A stretch of 64,000 nt of DNA from Anaerobaca sp035448545 (GCA_035448545.1 DAOTJE010000001.1:186001-250000); one strand, 5' to 3'; shown: positions 37,363 to 46,942, counted from the stretch's first letter. The notes: generated by a model not told the origin, from the letters alone. Translations and numbers: made by a program.

Positions 37363-39013
37363 GCAGTACCTGGCTCGGGGCGTGATCGTCGAGGTGCTCG
37401 GCCGCGCCGGGCGATACGAGACAGAGATTCAAGCGGTTCTGCGGCAGTTCCACCTGCCCGGCGCGTTCGACGAGGAGTGCCTGGAGCAGGCGCGCAGCGC
37501 CGCGGCCGCCTTCGGCGCCGAACCGGGCGCCGAGCGGGAAGATGTCAGCGACAAAGTGATTGTGACAATCGACCCGCCCGACGCCAAGGATTTCGACGAC
37601 GCGATCAGTCTGGAGACCGACGCCGACGGGAACTGGGTGCTCGGCGTGCACATCGCCGACGTCAGCCACTTCATCCCGGCCGGTTCGCCGCTCGACGAGG
37701 AAGCCCGCCTTCGAGGCAACAGCGTCTACCTGCCGGGCAAGACGATACCCATGTTGCCGGAGGTCCTCAGCAACGGCATTTGCAGTCTCCAGCCCGACCA
37801 GCCCCGGTTTGCCAAGAGCGTTTACATCACCTACGACGACGCCGCCCGGATTCTGTATCGCCGCTTCGCCAACAGCATCATCCGCTCCAAGGCCCGCCTG
37901 ACCTACGAACTGGCTGATCGGATCCTCAAGGGCCACACCAAAGACACCAAGCCCGAAGTCATCACGTTGCTTGGCAAGATGGAGGCACTCGCCCGACGGA
38001 TCGAGAAACGCCGGGTGGACAACGGCATGCTCCACCTCGATTTGCCCGAGCCCGAGCTGGACTTCGACGAGTCGGGCCAGGTCGTCGATGCCCATCCCGC
38101 CGACAACAGCTATCCGCACACGATCATCGAGATGTTCATGGTTGAGGCCAACGACGCCGTGGCGTCGCTGCTGGACCGGCTCGATGTGCCGTTCATGCGT
38201 CGCATTCACCCCGAGCCCGATGCGCTGAGCATCAGGAATCTCTCCAGGCTGCTCCGCACGATGGGCTTTCCCATGCCCCGCAACCCGGACCGCCGGGCGA
38301 TCCAGGACCTGCTGGATTCTGTCAAGGACGCCGAACGTTCGTTGGCGGTCAACCTGGTCGTCCTGAGGAGCTTCGAGAAGGCCCAGTACGCGCCGCTGCA
38401 CATCGGCCATTATGCCCTGGCCTCGACGCACTACTGCCATTTCACCAGCCCGATCCGGCGGTATGCCGACCTGTTGGTGCATCGGCAATTGCAGTACTAT
38501 CTTGAGGATCGGATCGACGTCGCCAAGCAGGTGGCCGCCGGTCAGGACCTTGCGGCTATCGGCAAGCACCTTACCTTCACCGAGCAACGGGCTGAGGATG
38601 CCGAGCGCGACCTCGTCGCCGTGCTGACCCTGCAAATGCTCAGCAAGCGGATCGGTGAAGAGCTCGATTGTGTCGTGACCGGTCTGGCCGGATTCGGGCT
38701 GTTCGTCCAGTCGCGGAAGTTCGGAATTGAAGGTCTCATCAAATTCGAGGACCTGGGGCCTGACGAGTGGCTGCTCAACAAGGCCGCCCAGTGTGTCGTC
38801 GGCGAGCGCAGTAGCCAGGAAATCCATTTAGGCCAGCCCATGCACGTCCGCATCATTTCGGTCAACGTTCCTGGACGCCAGTTGAACCTCGCGCCCGTTG
38901 CGCCGTTGGGCGAAGGCCGAGGCAAGTCGCGGCGCGAATCGGACCGCAAGCCTCGCCGCAACGCCCGCAAGCTCACGCGAAAACTCCAGGCGAAGAAAAA
39001 GAGGCACAAGTGA
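37187..39013 (+). CDS. rnr: RNase R, catalytic and S1 part of the frameshifted gene
   Basis: 608 aa from a GTG that is probably not a real start; the reading continues from the upstream fragment. It holds the second cold-shock-like region, the RNB domain with the DPPDAKDFDDAIS metal site (Asp residues near 260 of the corrected protein), the HYCHFTSPIRRYADL signature, and an S1 domain (CVVTGLAGFGLFVQ). The tail is strongly basic, ending KKKRHK. RNase R is a processive 3'-5' exoribonuclease of structured RNA and rRNA quality control, fitting its place beside rpsT. Confidence 0.88.
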   Translation: MLERADNQFIGTLTRHPEAWIVQPDGSRFIEPIVVEDVTAKNAREKDKVVVEILSYPNEQYLARGVIVEVLGRAGRYETEIQAVLRQFHLPGAFDEECLEQARSAAAAFGAEPGAEREDVSDKVIVTIDPPDAKDFDDAISLETDADGNWVLGVHIADVSHFIPAGSPLDEEARLRGNSVYLPGKTIPMLPEVLSNGICSLQPDQPRFAKSVYITYDDAARILYRRFANSIIRSKARLTYELADRILKGHTKDTKPEVITLLGKMEALARRIEKRRVDNGMLHLDLPEPELDFDESGQVVDAHPADNSYPHTIIEMFMVEANDAVASLLDRLDVPFMRRIHPEPDALSIRNLSRLLRTMGFPMPRNPDRRAIQDLLDSVKDAERSLAVNLVVLRSFEKAQYAPLHIGHYALASTHYCHFTSPIRRYADLLVHRQLQYYLEDRIDVAKQVAAGQDLAAIGKHLTFTEQRAEDAERDLVAVLTLQMLSKRIGEELDCVVTGLAGFGLFVQSRKFGIEGLIKFEDLGPDEWLLNKAAQCVVGERSSQEIHLGQPMHVRIISVNVPGRQLNLAPVAPLGEGRGKSRRESDRKPRRNARKLTRKLQAKKKRHK

Positions 39014-39029
39014 CGCCGTTTGCGAAAGC

Positions 39030-40259
39030 TTATCCGCCGGCCTTCTTTTCCATCGCGGCTATGAGAATGGCTTTGTTTGGTTTCGTGGGGCAGGCCGCCT
39101 CGCAGGCGCCGCAACCTGTGCATTTCCGGCTATCGATCTCGGGGATCAGCGTGTATTCGGTTTCGGACCACGCATAGCGGATCGCTGCGTGCGGACACCA
39201 CCTGCGGCACTCGGTGCACTCTCGACCCTCCGCCAGCAGGCATGAACTCATATCCACTCTGGGCAGACCTATCGGTTTCAGACCTTTGTCTTGAGGGGAC
39301 AGCCGCACAAGAGCACCGCTGGGGCAGACCGCCATGCACTTGGTGCAATCGACCAGGCAGTAATTCTCTTTGAAGTGAAGGACGGGCGTCAAGAGAGCTG
39401 CCAGTCCGTGATGACCGAGAGACGGCTCAATGATGTGGGTTGGGCATGCCCGGATGCAGTTGCCACAGCGGACGCAGAGGCCGCGAAACTCCGGCTCGTC
39501 GATCGCGCCGGGCGGACGAAGCGGACGCGGTCCGGAGCTTTGGCTGGACCGCGTAATCGCCGCGAGCGTGGCACCGGCGGCTACTCCCAGCACCGTTCGC
39601 CGGGCCAGCGCCGGATTCCACCGTTCGGGCGAAGGCCCTTCGCGCTTTGTGCGTGCGTACCTGGCCAGATGGCTCAGTACGTCTTGAAACGTCCCCAGAG
39701 GGCAGGCCCTGCCGCACCAGATTTGCGGCCATACGAAGCTCGTCGTCAGAACCAGAAACAGGGGCAGGGCCATCAGCCAGCCTGTCCGCGATCCTGTGAT
39801 CCCAAACGCCCCCGAGAATACCGCCAAAGGGTCCAACCATAGCAGAAGGGGATAGCCGAGGCACGCGCCTGCCAAGGTCAGCAGCACGATCCACCGGCCG
39901 GGTGAGAACCGCTTCGCAGGATTTCGGCCGCACCGCCGGCCCAATCGGCTTGCTGTGTCGACGCAAAGGCCCAGGGGACAAATCCATCGGCAGAACCAGC
40001 GGGGCCGCAGCATCGCGATGAAGCCCACCCCCAATCCGAGGCACGCTGTGGCCACTACCACGCGTGTCGCCAAGAGCGACCCCACAGCGATAAAGGGACT
40101 CAACGCCGGGACCAGCACCGGCCATCGGGACTGCCTGGCTGCCAGCAGAACAAGAATGGCCGCAACCAGGGACAGGCAGCGGACCAGCCATCGGATGTGG
40201 CGAAGCCCTGCGGTATCCGTCCGGTCTGATTGCCCGTTGAGGTCCGCAAAGTGACTCAC
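39030..40259 (-). CDS. Fused NapH/NapG-like membrane polyferredoxin
   Basis: 409 aa. The N-terminal half is NapH-like: about five membrane helices with CRWICPLGLC (90-99) and CGRACPLG (182-189). Then an internal twin-arginine-like segment RRTVLGVAAGATLAAI (220-235) resembles the signal of NapG/MauM proteins. The C-terminal half has four [4Fe-4S]-type Cys groups: CVRCGNCIRACP, CTKCMAVCP with a preceding Cys301, CTECRRWCP with Cys340, and CTGCGACEAACP. The GTG at 40259 overlaps the stop of the upstream FAD enzyme (GTGA), so the two are translationally coupled. It probably carries electrons between the membrane pool and that enzyme; this is inference. Confidence 0.75.
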   Translation of the reverse strand: MSHFADLNGQSDRTDTAGLRHIRWLVRCLSLVAAILVLLAARQSRWPVLVPALSPFIAVGSLLATRVVVATACLGLGVGFIAMLRPRWFCRWICPLGLCVDTASRLGRRCGRNPAKRFSPGRWIVLLTLAGACLGYPLLLWLDPLAVFSGAFGITGSRTGWLMALPLFLVLTTSFVWPQIWCGRACPLGTFQDVLSHLARYARTKREGPSPERWNPALARRTVLGVAAGATLAAITRSSQSSGPRPLRPPGAIDEPEFRGLCVRCGNCIRACPTHIIEPSLGHHGLAALLTPVLHFKENYCLVDCTKCMAVCPSGALVRLSPQDKGLKPIGLPRVDMSSCLLAEGRECTECRRWCPHAAIRYAWSETEYTLIPEIDSRKCTGCGACEAACPTKPNKAILIAAMEKKAGG

Positions 40260-41623
40260 CCGAGGTAGGCCTCCTGCTGCCGGAGGATTTTCTGGACCTT
40301 CGCGATGTCCACGTCGCGGGGCCGACAGTTGTCCTTGACAGCTACGGCGGCCGCGACGCCTGCGGCGTGGCCGGTGACGAAGCAGTTGGGCACCAGACGC
40401 ACCAGGTCGGCCATGCCCATGTCGACGCTGATGCAGCGGCCGGCCGCCAGAATGTTGTCCACCTTCGTCGGGACCAGGGCCCCGTAGGGAATCTGCCATT
40501 CGCCGTGGGTCGCGGCCGAAGAGCCGCCCACGCCGACCACGTCGGGGAACTTCGTCGCATTTCTCAGGTCGGACAGCCGGACGCGATTCAGGCCGTTGAG
40601 GACGCGGGTGATGCGCACGCCGAGTTGCGGCGCGGTCTCCACCAGATAGACCTTTTCGTATCCGGGCGTCTGGCGGGTCCTCTGGACGTTGTTCCAGATG
40701 AACTTGCGGTGATTCATCTCCATCCGTGTCAGGGTCGCGATGTCCAGCCCGTCCACTTCCGGACCCGTCAGGTTGACCCAGTTGACGCCGGGCACAGGGG
40801 TGGCCGAGCCCAAATGCTTCGGTTTCGGAGCCTGCCTGGCCTTCTCGGCATCGACCCGGTCGAGGTTGCCGATCCGTGAGACGAGACCGACGTTGTGAGA
40901 GCGATGCTCAAACTCGGCGCCGGCCGCCGCGAACAGGTCGCCATCGCCCGTGGCGTCGACCACGGTCCGGGCCAGGATCGCCTGGCGGCCCGATTTGCTT
41001 TCGAAGACGACGCCACGCACGGTGTTCTCGGTGACGATGGCATCGACGCCCCAGCAGTGAAGGAACACGTCGATGCCTGCCTCCTCGATCATCTCGACCA
41101 TCATGTACTTGGCAGCCTCGGCATCGACGGTGGGGTTAACGCCGGGACGGCGGTCGATGATCGCGCCGTCCAGCTTGTCCAGCCGTCGCATCATCTCCTC
41201 GCCGATTCCCTGGCAGACCTGCTTTCCGCCTTTGACGATGTGCCCGATGATCAGCACGACAAGCCCGCCGGTCCAGAGCCCTCCGAAGTGGCCGTAACGC
41301 TCGACCAGTGTGACGCTGGCGCCGGCACGCCGGGCGGCAATGGCGGCCACCACCCCGGCCGAGCCTCCTCCGACTACAAGCACGTCGGTTTGATGGAGGA
41401 TTGGCAGCTCTCGCTGCGGTTGGATCACTTTGCCGTCGACGATCGTCGCGGCCGTGCGCGTGTCCTGAACGTTATGAGCGTCGATGACCGAACTCTGGAA
41501 TCCACTCGATTCCCCGACGCCCTGGGCATGAGACGCCGGCGCGCCGGTCAATCCGAGTCCCGCGGTCAGTCCCGACAGCCCGATCGCCGTGAGACATTCC
41601 CGTCGATTCATATGCTTGTCCAT
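40256..41623 (-). CDS. Exported FAD-dependent oxidoreductase (FAD_oxidored-type)
   Basis: 455 aa from the ATG at 41623, which has AGGAG 7 nt upstream. An N-terminal twin-arginine-type signal (NRRECLTAIGLSG) ends around SHAQG, so the enzyme is probably exported. The FAD-binding Rossmann motif VLVVGGGSAGVVAAIAARRAG follows, then the GGLWTGGLV segment and a late FAD motif GRCISVDMGMADLVRL. Members of this planctomycete-rich group act on unknown, often carbohydrate-linked, substrates. Coupling to a polyferredoxin indicates a redox role. Confidence 0.8.
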   Translation of the reverse strand: MDKHMNRRECLTAIGLSGLTAGLGLTGAPASHAQGVGESSGFQSSVIDAHNVQDTRTAATIVDGKVIQPQRELPILHQTDVLVVGGGSAGVVAAIAARRAGASVTLVERYGHFGGLWTGGLVVLIIGHIVKGGKQVCQGIGEEMMRRLDKLDGAIIDRRPGVNPTVDAEAAKYMMVEMIEEAGIDVFLHCWGVDAIVTENTVRGVVFESKSGRQAILARTVVDATGDGDLFAAAGAEFEHRSHNVGLVSRIGNLDRVDAEKARQAPKPKHLGSATPVPGVNWVNLTGPEVDGLDIATLTRMEMNHRKFIWNNVQRTRQTPGYEKVYLVETAPQLGVRITRVLNGLNRVRLSDLRNATKFPDVVGVGGSSAATHGEWQIPYGALVPTKVDNILAAGRCISVDMGMADLVRLVPNCFVTGHAAGVAAAVAVKDNCRPRDVDIAKVQKILRQQEAYLG

Positions 41624-41745
41624 AAAGGCTCTCCTGTACATCGAGGTGGATCGAGGTCGGATCGGCCGAGTGTCAATTCATGACGCTGTGATACCTTGGG
41701 CGGCACGGATTATCAACCGAAAACCCCTTTGGCAGAGAGAGGAGG

Positions 41746-42555
41746 CTATGGCAGGCCGGACGCTTCGATGCGCTCGGCGATCTGTGGGATGCCGTAGCGC
41801 CTGTAGAAGTGCCGCACCGTGCCCCAGAGATCGTCGGTCAACTGTCTCCTGACCTGCCTTAGGAACTCCTCTGGGATTTCGCGATAGTGCGCTTCGGCGA
41901 TAGCCCCGGCGATACAGGCCTGGGTGTCGCTGTCACCGCCCAGGGAAATGGCGTTGCGCACGGCGTCTTCATACGAGCAGGAGTCGAGAAACGCGATGAT
42001 CGCCTCGGGCACGGAGCCCTGGCAGGTTACGTCGAACGCGTAGTCGGGTCGGATCGCATCGACCGTGCGGGAAAGATCGTAGCCGAATTGTTCGCTGACG
42101 TGCCTGCGAATCGACTCCTTGTCCTCGCCCATCCGGGCAAGGTAGACCGCCAGTGCCACTGCCTGGGCCCCCTTGATGCCCTCGGGATGATTGTGCGTGC
42201 ACTCGGCGGTCCTGGCCGCCTCGCGCAGCACGTCGTCCTGCGAATCGAAGGCCCATGCCACCGGACTGACGCGCATGGCCGAGCCGTTGCCAAAGCTGCC
42301 GTATGGTTCGCTGCCCTCCGTCAGCATCCACCGGAGGAAACCCGGTCCGTAGCCGCGTCGCGGATGCCGGCGGGCGTAAGATCTGATCGCGCGTCCGTAG
42401 TCGCGGTCACCCAGAAGGGCATCGGCGACGGCGACCGTCAGGACCGTGTCGTCGGTAAAGGTAAACTGCGGTCCGAACAACCGGACGTCCTTGTGTTTGG
42501 TCCGCAGATTCTCGTACACCGAGCCCGCAATGTCGCCTGCGATTGCACCGAGCAT
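41746..42555 (-). CDS. ADP-ribosylglycohydrolase family protein
   Basis: 269 aa. It starts MLGAIAGDIAGSVYE, the typical start of this family. The Mg-binding acidic motifs are intact: TFTDDTVLT near residue 32 and SLGGDSDTQACI in the C-terminal third. Members remove ADP-ribose from arginine or other residues, or act on related compounds (DraG-like). No ADP-ribosyltransferase is nearby, so the target is unknown. The frame extends upstream, but the family start is at 42555. It is divergent from efp. Confidence 0.88.
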   Translation of the reverse strand: MLGAIAGDIAGSVYENLRTKHKDVRLFGPQFTFTDDTVLTVAVADALLGDRDYGRAIRSYARRHPRRGYGPGFLRWMLTEGSEPYGSFGNGSAMRVSPVAWAFDSQDDVLREAARTAECTHNHPEGIKGAQAVALAVYLARMGEDKESIRRHVSEQFGYDLSRTVDAIRPDYAFDVTCQGSVPEAIIAFLDSCSYEDAVRNAISLGGDSDTQACIAGAIAEAHYREIPEEFLRQVRRQLTDDLWGTVRHFYRRYGIPQIAERIEASGLP

Positions 42556-42685
42556 TGTGCCAATCCCACGCAAGGACCGTCTTGTCTGCCCGCGGCCGCC
42601 ACAACCGCTCGCTGAGCCGATAGCATACTCTTCCGGCCTGATTCTGTCATCCCGCTGGCGTCTGGAAGGGCCCAATTCAGGTTTC

Positions 42686-42714
42686 TTGACAGGCCCCGGC
42701 GATTCTGGCATACT
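42686..42714 (+). promoter_or_regulatory. Sigma70-like promoter of efp
   Basis: TTGACA at 42686-42691, a 17-nt spacer, and CATACT at 42709-42714. It gives a leader of about 63 nt to the ATG at 42784 and may also serve secA. Confidence 0.6.
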
Positions 42715-42783
42715 GACCCGGCTGTAAGTGCTTTGCGTTCGAAGTCTTGAGAACATCCACCCGGGTGGCTGTTGGAGCCGAAT

Positions 42784-43344
42784 ATGAAGGCATCGGAAAT
42801 GCAGAAGGGCCAGACCGTCAAGATCGACGGAAAGCTCTACGCGATCGTCGATTTCGATCACGTCAAATTGGGCAAGGGTGGCGCCGTCTATCAGACCAAG
42901 CTCAAGAGTCTGACGGACGGTTCGATTCAGAACGCGCGGATTCGCAGCGAGGAAGTGGTCGAGGAGGTCGAGCTCGACAAACGCAACTACGAATACCTGT
43001 ATTCCTCGAACGAAGGGCATGTCCTCATGGATTTGCAGACGTTCGATCAGATTACTCTCGACGACGATGCCTTTGGCGACGGCCCGAAGTACCTCAAGCC
43101 CAATACGCCGCTCCAGGTCAGCATGTACGAGGGCAAACCCATTATCATCACCCTTCCCAATACGGTGGACCTGGAGGTGACCGACACCCCGCCCGAGATC
43201 AAGGGCGCCACGGCTACGAGCCAGACGAAGCCGGCCACCCTGGAAACGGGGCTGGTGGTGACGGTGCCCCCGTTCATCAAGGTGGGCGAGACCATCCGCG
43301 TGGACACCCGCACGGGTTTGTACGTCACGAGGGTCAAAAACTGA
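42784..43344 (+). CDS. efp: Translation elongation factor P
   Basis: 186 aa, the standard three-domain EF-P. The functional loop reads VKLGKGGA with Lys31 at the tip; the common PGKG proline is Leu here. The OB domains follow, with the C-terminal TGLVVTVPPFIKVGETIRVDTRTGLYVTRV signature. EF-P relieves ribosome stalling at polyproline. No modifying enzyme gene (EpmA/B, EarP or YmfI-like) is in the window. A TTG at 42772 is the alternative start. secA follows 53 nt downstream. Confidence 0.95.
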   Translation: MKASEMQKGQTVKIDGKLYAIVDFDHVKLGKGGAVYQTKLKSLTDGSIQNARIRSEEVVEEVELDKRNYEYLYSSNEGHVLMDLQTFDQITLDDDAFGDGPKYLKPNTPLQVSMYEGKPIIITLPNTVDLEVTDTPPEIKGATATSQTKPATLETGLVVTVPPFIKVGETIRVDTRTGLYVTRVKN

Positions 43345-43397
43345 ACCGCGTCGGACGGCGGTAACGGCGCCTTTGCCGAGAGGATCGAGTTAACGAA

Positions 43398-46300
43398 ATG
43401 GCTTTCGAGAAAGTAAGCAAGATTCTCCTGAAGATCTTCGGCTCGCGGAACGAGCGTCTGGTCAAGTCGTACACGGGTATGGTGGAGCAGACGGGTGCGT
43501 TCGAGGAGCGGATGCGGCAGCTCGACGACGCGGCGCTGAGGGCCAAAACGGCTGAGTTCAAGGCCGCCCTGGCGGCCGGAAGGAGTCCGGAAGAGATCCT
43601 GCCGGAGGCGTTCGCCGTCGTGCGAGAGGTGGCCCGCCGGACCGTCCAGATGCGCCACTTTGACGTCCAGCTCATCGGCGGCAACGTGCTGTTCGAGGGC
43701 AAGATCGCCGAAATGGCTACGGGAGAGGGCAAGACCCTGGTGGCGACGCTGGCGGCTTATCTCGTGCACCTGACGGGACGACACGTGCATATCGTCACGG
43801 TCAACGACTACCTGGCCAAACGCGACGCCGAGTGGATGGGGCCGGTCTATCATGCGCTGGGTCTGACGGTCGGTGCGATCCAGGCCGACATGGACACCGC
43901 CGGCCGCGAACGCAAAGAAATGTACCTCTGCGACATCACGTACGGAACCAACAACGAATTCGGTTTCGACTACCTCCGCGACAACATGAAGACCTCGCTG
44001 GAGCAGATGGTGCAGGGGCCCCTCCAGTACGCCATTATCGACGAAGTGGACTCCATCCTGATCGATGAGGCACGGACACCTCTGATCATCTCAGGCCCGG
44101 CCTTCGACGATGTCACGCGCTACAGGAAGGCCGACCAGATTGCCCGGCAGTTGATCTCGCTCCAGAGCGGCTACGACCGGATCAAGTCGCAGATCGAGGC
44201 CGCCGAACGAAGGATTGCCAATGCACAGGGCGAGCTTTCCGAGGCCAAGAAGGATAAGGACAGCAAGCGGATCGACAAGGCCCAGCAGGCCATCGACAAG
44301 GCCCAGGAGGAGATCGAGGCGGCCCAGTCCCGCCTGGCGCAGGCGACCCAGTACTACGAGGTCGAATTCGACCGCAAGCAGGTGCGCCTGACCGACGAAG
44401 GCGAGAAGGCGGCGCAGGACATCGCGGGCATGGGGTCGTTCTACACAGGGACCAACATCGACTGGCCGCACCTCTTGCAGCAGAGCCTCCGCGCGCACGT
44501 GGTCTTCGAAAAGGAGAGGGACTACGTGGTGATGGACGGCAAGGTCGTCATCGTTGACGAGTTCACCGGCCGATTGATGCACGGCCGACAGTGGTCCGAC
44601 GGGCTGCACCAGGCGGTCGAGGCGAAGGAGGGGGTCACGGTCAAGGAGGAGACGCAGACCCTCGCGACGATCACGCTTCAGAATTTCTTCAAGTTGTACG
44701 ACGACATTGCCGGCATGACCGGTACGGCGGCGACCGAGGCCGACGAGTTCATGAAGATCTACAAGCTGGACGTCGTGGTGATTCCGACGAACAAGCCTTG
44801 CATCCGAGACGACCGCCAGGACGTGATCTACAAGTCGATGCCGGAGAAGTTCAACGCGATCGTCGAGGAGATCAACGAGATCAGCGCGGCCGGGCGACCG
44901 GTCTTGGTCGGCACGATCAGCATCGAGAAGAGCGAGTTGCTCTCGACGGCGCTGACGAAGCGGCACGGGCTCGATCACGAGGTCCTCAACGCCAAGCAGC
45001 ACGCCCGCGAGGCACAGATTGTTCTGAAGGCGGGCCAGCAGCACCAGGCCCGCAACGGCCAGATGCGCGGCAACGTGACCATCGCGACGAACATGGCCGG
45101 CCGAGGGACCGATATCAAGCTCGGTCCGGGGGTGGCCGATATCGGCGGTTTGCACATCCTCGGCACCGAGCGGCATGAGGCCCGGCGGATCGACAACCAG
45201 CTCCGCGGACGCGCCGGCCGGCAGGGCGACGCCGGGTCGAGCCAGTTCTTCCTCAGCTTTGACGACGACCTGATGCGCATCTTCGCCCCGGAGTGGACCG
45301 TCAAGGCCCTGAGCTGGATCGGATGGGAAGAGGGCGAACCCATCTACCACAGCCGGATCAGCAAGGGGATCGAGAAAGCTCAGAAGAAGGTGGAGGAGCG
45401 CAACTTCGAGATTCGCAAGAGCCTGCTCGAATACGACGAGGTGATGGACCACCAGCGGAAGATCTTCTACGCGCGCCGGCGACAGGTCCTTGAAGGTCGC
45501 AATCTCCGGACGATGATCGAGGAGATGATCGACCATACGATCACCAGCCACTGCGAATCCATGCTCGATAAGGAATACGCGTACAGGTGCATGCTCGAGT
45601 GGGTGCGGACGAACTTCGATATCGAGCTGAAGCTCTCCGACGTGATCGAGGTCGAGCCGAAAGAGATCGAAGCCCTGATCAAGGATCGTGCCAAAGATGC
45701 GGCGCGAAGCAACATCGCGTTGTCTCTGGGGGAGTATCTGGAAGACTACTCCGACCCCGGTACGTGGGACGTGGCGGGCCTGACGAAGTGGGCGATGTCG
45801 GCATTCAAGGTCAATCTCAGCGCCGGCAAGGTCAAGAACCAGTCGCCGGAGGAGATCGAGGAACAGCTTGTTGCCGCGGCCGGTGAGCAGATCGATCGGA
45901 GGGATTGCTCGCCCTTGGCGGATTTTCTCCGTGCCGATTTCGCTCTTCGGCGCCTGACCGAATGGGCGCGGGCCAAGTTCGATCTCAAGCTGGACATCGA
46001 GCGTCTGAAGGGTCTAAACGCCAGGGAGGTCCGCGAACTGATGCTCGCCGAAACGGCGGAGAAGTACCGCCGACGCGAGATTGAATACCCCGTCGAATTC
46101 GCGATGAGCATGGCCTACGGTGCACAAGGAGCCAACGTCTACGGCTTCGAGTCGCTGGCGCAGTGGGCGAACAAGAAGTACAACGCGGATCTGTCCGTCG
46201 AGTGGTTGCAGAGCGCCAAGCCGCGAGACGTACACGAGCGGTTGATGCGTCTCAGTGCCAGCTATAGCGACGGAAAGCTGGAGGAGGAACTGACCGACAA

Positions 46301-46886
46301 GGTCCGTGGCCTGACCCGCGAGCAGTTGATCGAATGGGCCAATGCCCGGTTCGAGGCCTCCTTGACGCCCGACGACCTCGATGAGGGTGCGGACGTGAAG
46401 ACGCGCCTGACTGAAGTCGGGCGCCAGTTTATGCGTCGCGAACTGGCAGACCTGGAACGATACGTTCTGTTGCAGGTGTATGACAGCACCTGGAAGGACC
46501 ATCTGTACGCGATGGACCACCTGAAAGACAGTATCTGGACGCGCTCTTTCGCGGAGAAAGATCCGAAGGTCGAGTACAAACGCGAAGGGTACCGGATGTT
46601 CAACGAGATGCTCGAGTCGATCGAGGATCGGGTGACGGACATCGTATTCCGCGTCCATCTCGAAGCCGGAACGCGGGCGCGCAGCGTCTGGAACGTCAGC
46701 CAGACGACGCACGACGAAGTGGGGCAGTTTGCGATGGCGGAAAGGCAGCGTGCGGCCGCCCAGGCGCCGCAGGGCGAGCAGAAGGTCAAGCAGATTCGTT
46801 TGGAGCAACCGAAGATCGGACGTAACGATCCCTGTCCTTGTGGCAGTGGAAAGAAATACAAGAAGTGCCATGGCAAAGACGCCTGA
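43398..46886 (+). CDS. secA: Preprotein translocase ATPase SecA, extended form
   Basis: 1162 aa, about 260 longer than E. coli SecA. Walker A is GEGKT (109-113), Walker B/DEAD lies near 215-225 (DEVDSILIDEAR), and the C-terminal zinc motif CPCGSGKKYKKCH is intact for SecB or ribosome contact. There are two insertions: a charged coiled-coil segment at about 258-320 after the preprotein-binding region starts, and a block at about 730-1000 of five repeats, each opening L-x2-W-(A/V)-x4-(F/Y). SecA drives protein export through SecYEG. The gene follows efp; a terminator is at 47023-47058. Confidence 0.95.
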   Translation: MAFEKVSKILLKIFGSRNERLVKSYTGMVEQTGAFEERMRQLDDAALRAKTAEFKAALAAGRSPEEILPEAFAVVREVARRTVQMRHFDVQLIGGNVLFEGKIAEMATGEGKTLVATLAAYLVHLTGRHVHIVTVNDYLAKRDAEWMGPVYHALGLTVGAIQADMDTAGRERKEMYLCDITYGTNNEFGFDYLRDNMKTSLEQMVQGPLQYAIIDEVDSILIDEARTPLIISGPAFDDVTRYRKADQIARQLISLQSGYDRIKSQIEAAERRIANAQGELSEAKKDKDSKRIDKAQQAIDKAQEEIEAAQSRLAQATQYYEVEFDRKQVRLTDEGEKAAQDIAGMGSFYTGTNIDWPHLLQQSLRAHVVFEKERDYVVMDGKVVIVDEFTGRLMHGRQWSDGLHQAVEAKEGVTVKEETQTLATITLQNFFKLYDDIAGMTGTAATEADEFMKIYKLDVVVIPTNKPCIRDDRQDVIYKSMPEKFNAIVEEINEISAAGRPVLVGTISIEKSELLSTALTKRHGLDHEVLNAKQHAREAQIVLKAGQQHQARNGQMRGNVTIATNMAGRGTDIKLGPGVADIGGLHILGTERHEARRIDNQLRGRAGRQGDAGSSQFFLSFDDDLMRIFAPEWTVKALSWIGWEEGEPIYHSRISKGIEKAQKKVEERNFEIRKSLLEYDEVMDHQRKIFYARRRQVLEGRNLRTMIEEMIDHTITSHCESMLDKEYAYRCMLEWVRTNFDIELKLSDVIEVEPKEIEALIKDRAKDAARSNIALSLGEYLEDYSDPGTWDVAGLTKWAMSAFKVNLSAGKVKNQSPEEIEEQLVAAAGEQIDRRDCSPLADFLRADFALRRLTEWARAKFDLKLDIERLKGLNAREVRELMLAETAEKYRRREIEYPVEFAMSMAYGAQGANVYGFESLAQWANKKYNADLSVEWLQSAKPRDVHERLMRLSASYSDGKLEEELTDKVRGLTREQLIEWANARFEASLTPDDLDEGADVKTRLTEVGRQFMRRELADLERYVLLQVYDSTWKDHLYAMDHLKDSIWTRSFAEKDPKVEYKREGYRMFNEMLESIEDRVTDIVFRVHLEAGTRARSVWNVSQTTHDEVGQFAMAERQRAAAQAPQGEQKVKQIRLEQPKIGRNDPCPCGSGKKYKKCHGKDA

Positions 46887-46942
46887 TGGCGGAAGCGAGG
46901 TAGATCGGGAAGGCCGGGCAAAATGACGGAGGTCCGCAAAAA

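Noticed and set aside
39030..40499. Longer N-terminus for the polyferredoxin (start at 40499)
   Set aside because: The extra residues are Arg/Gly-rich and antiparallel in frame to the FAD enzyme; the GTG at 40259 overlapping the FAD-enzyme stop is the natural coupled start.
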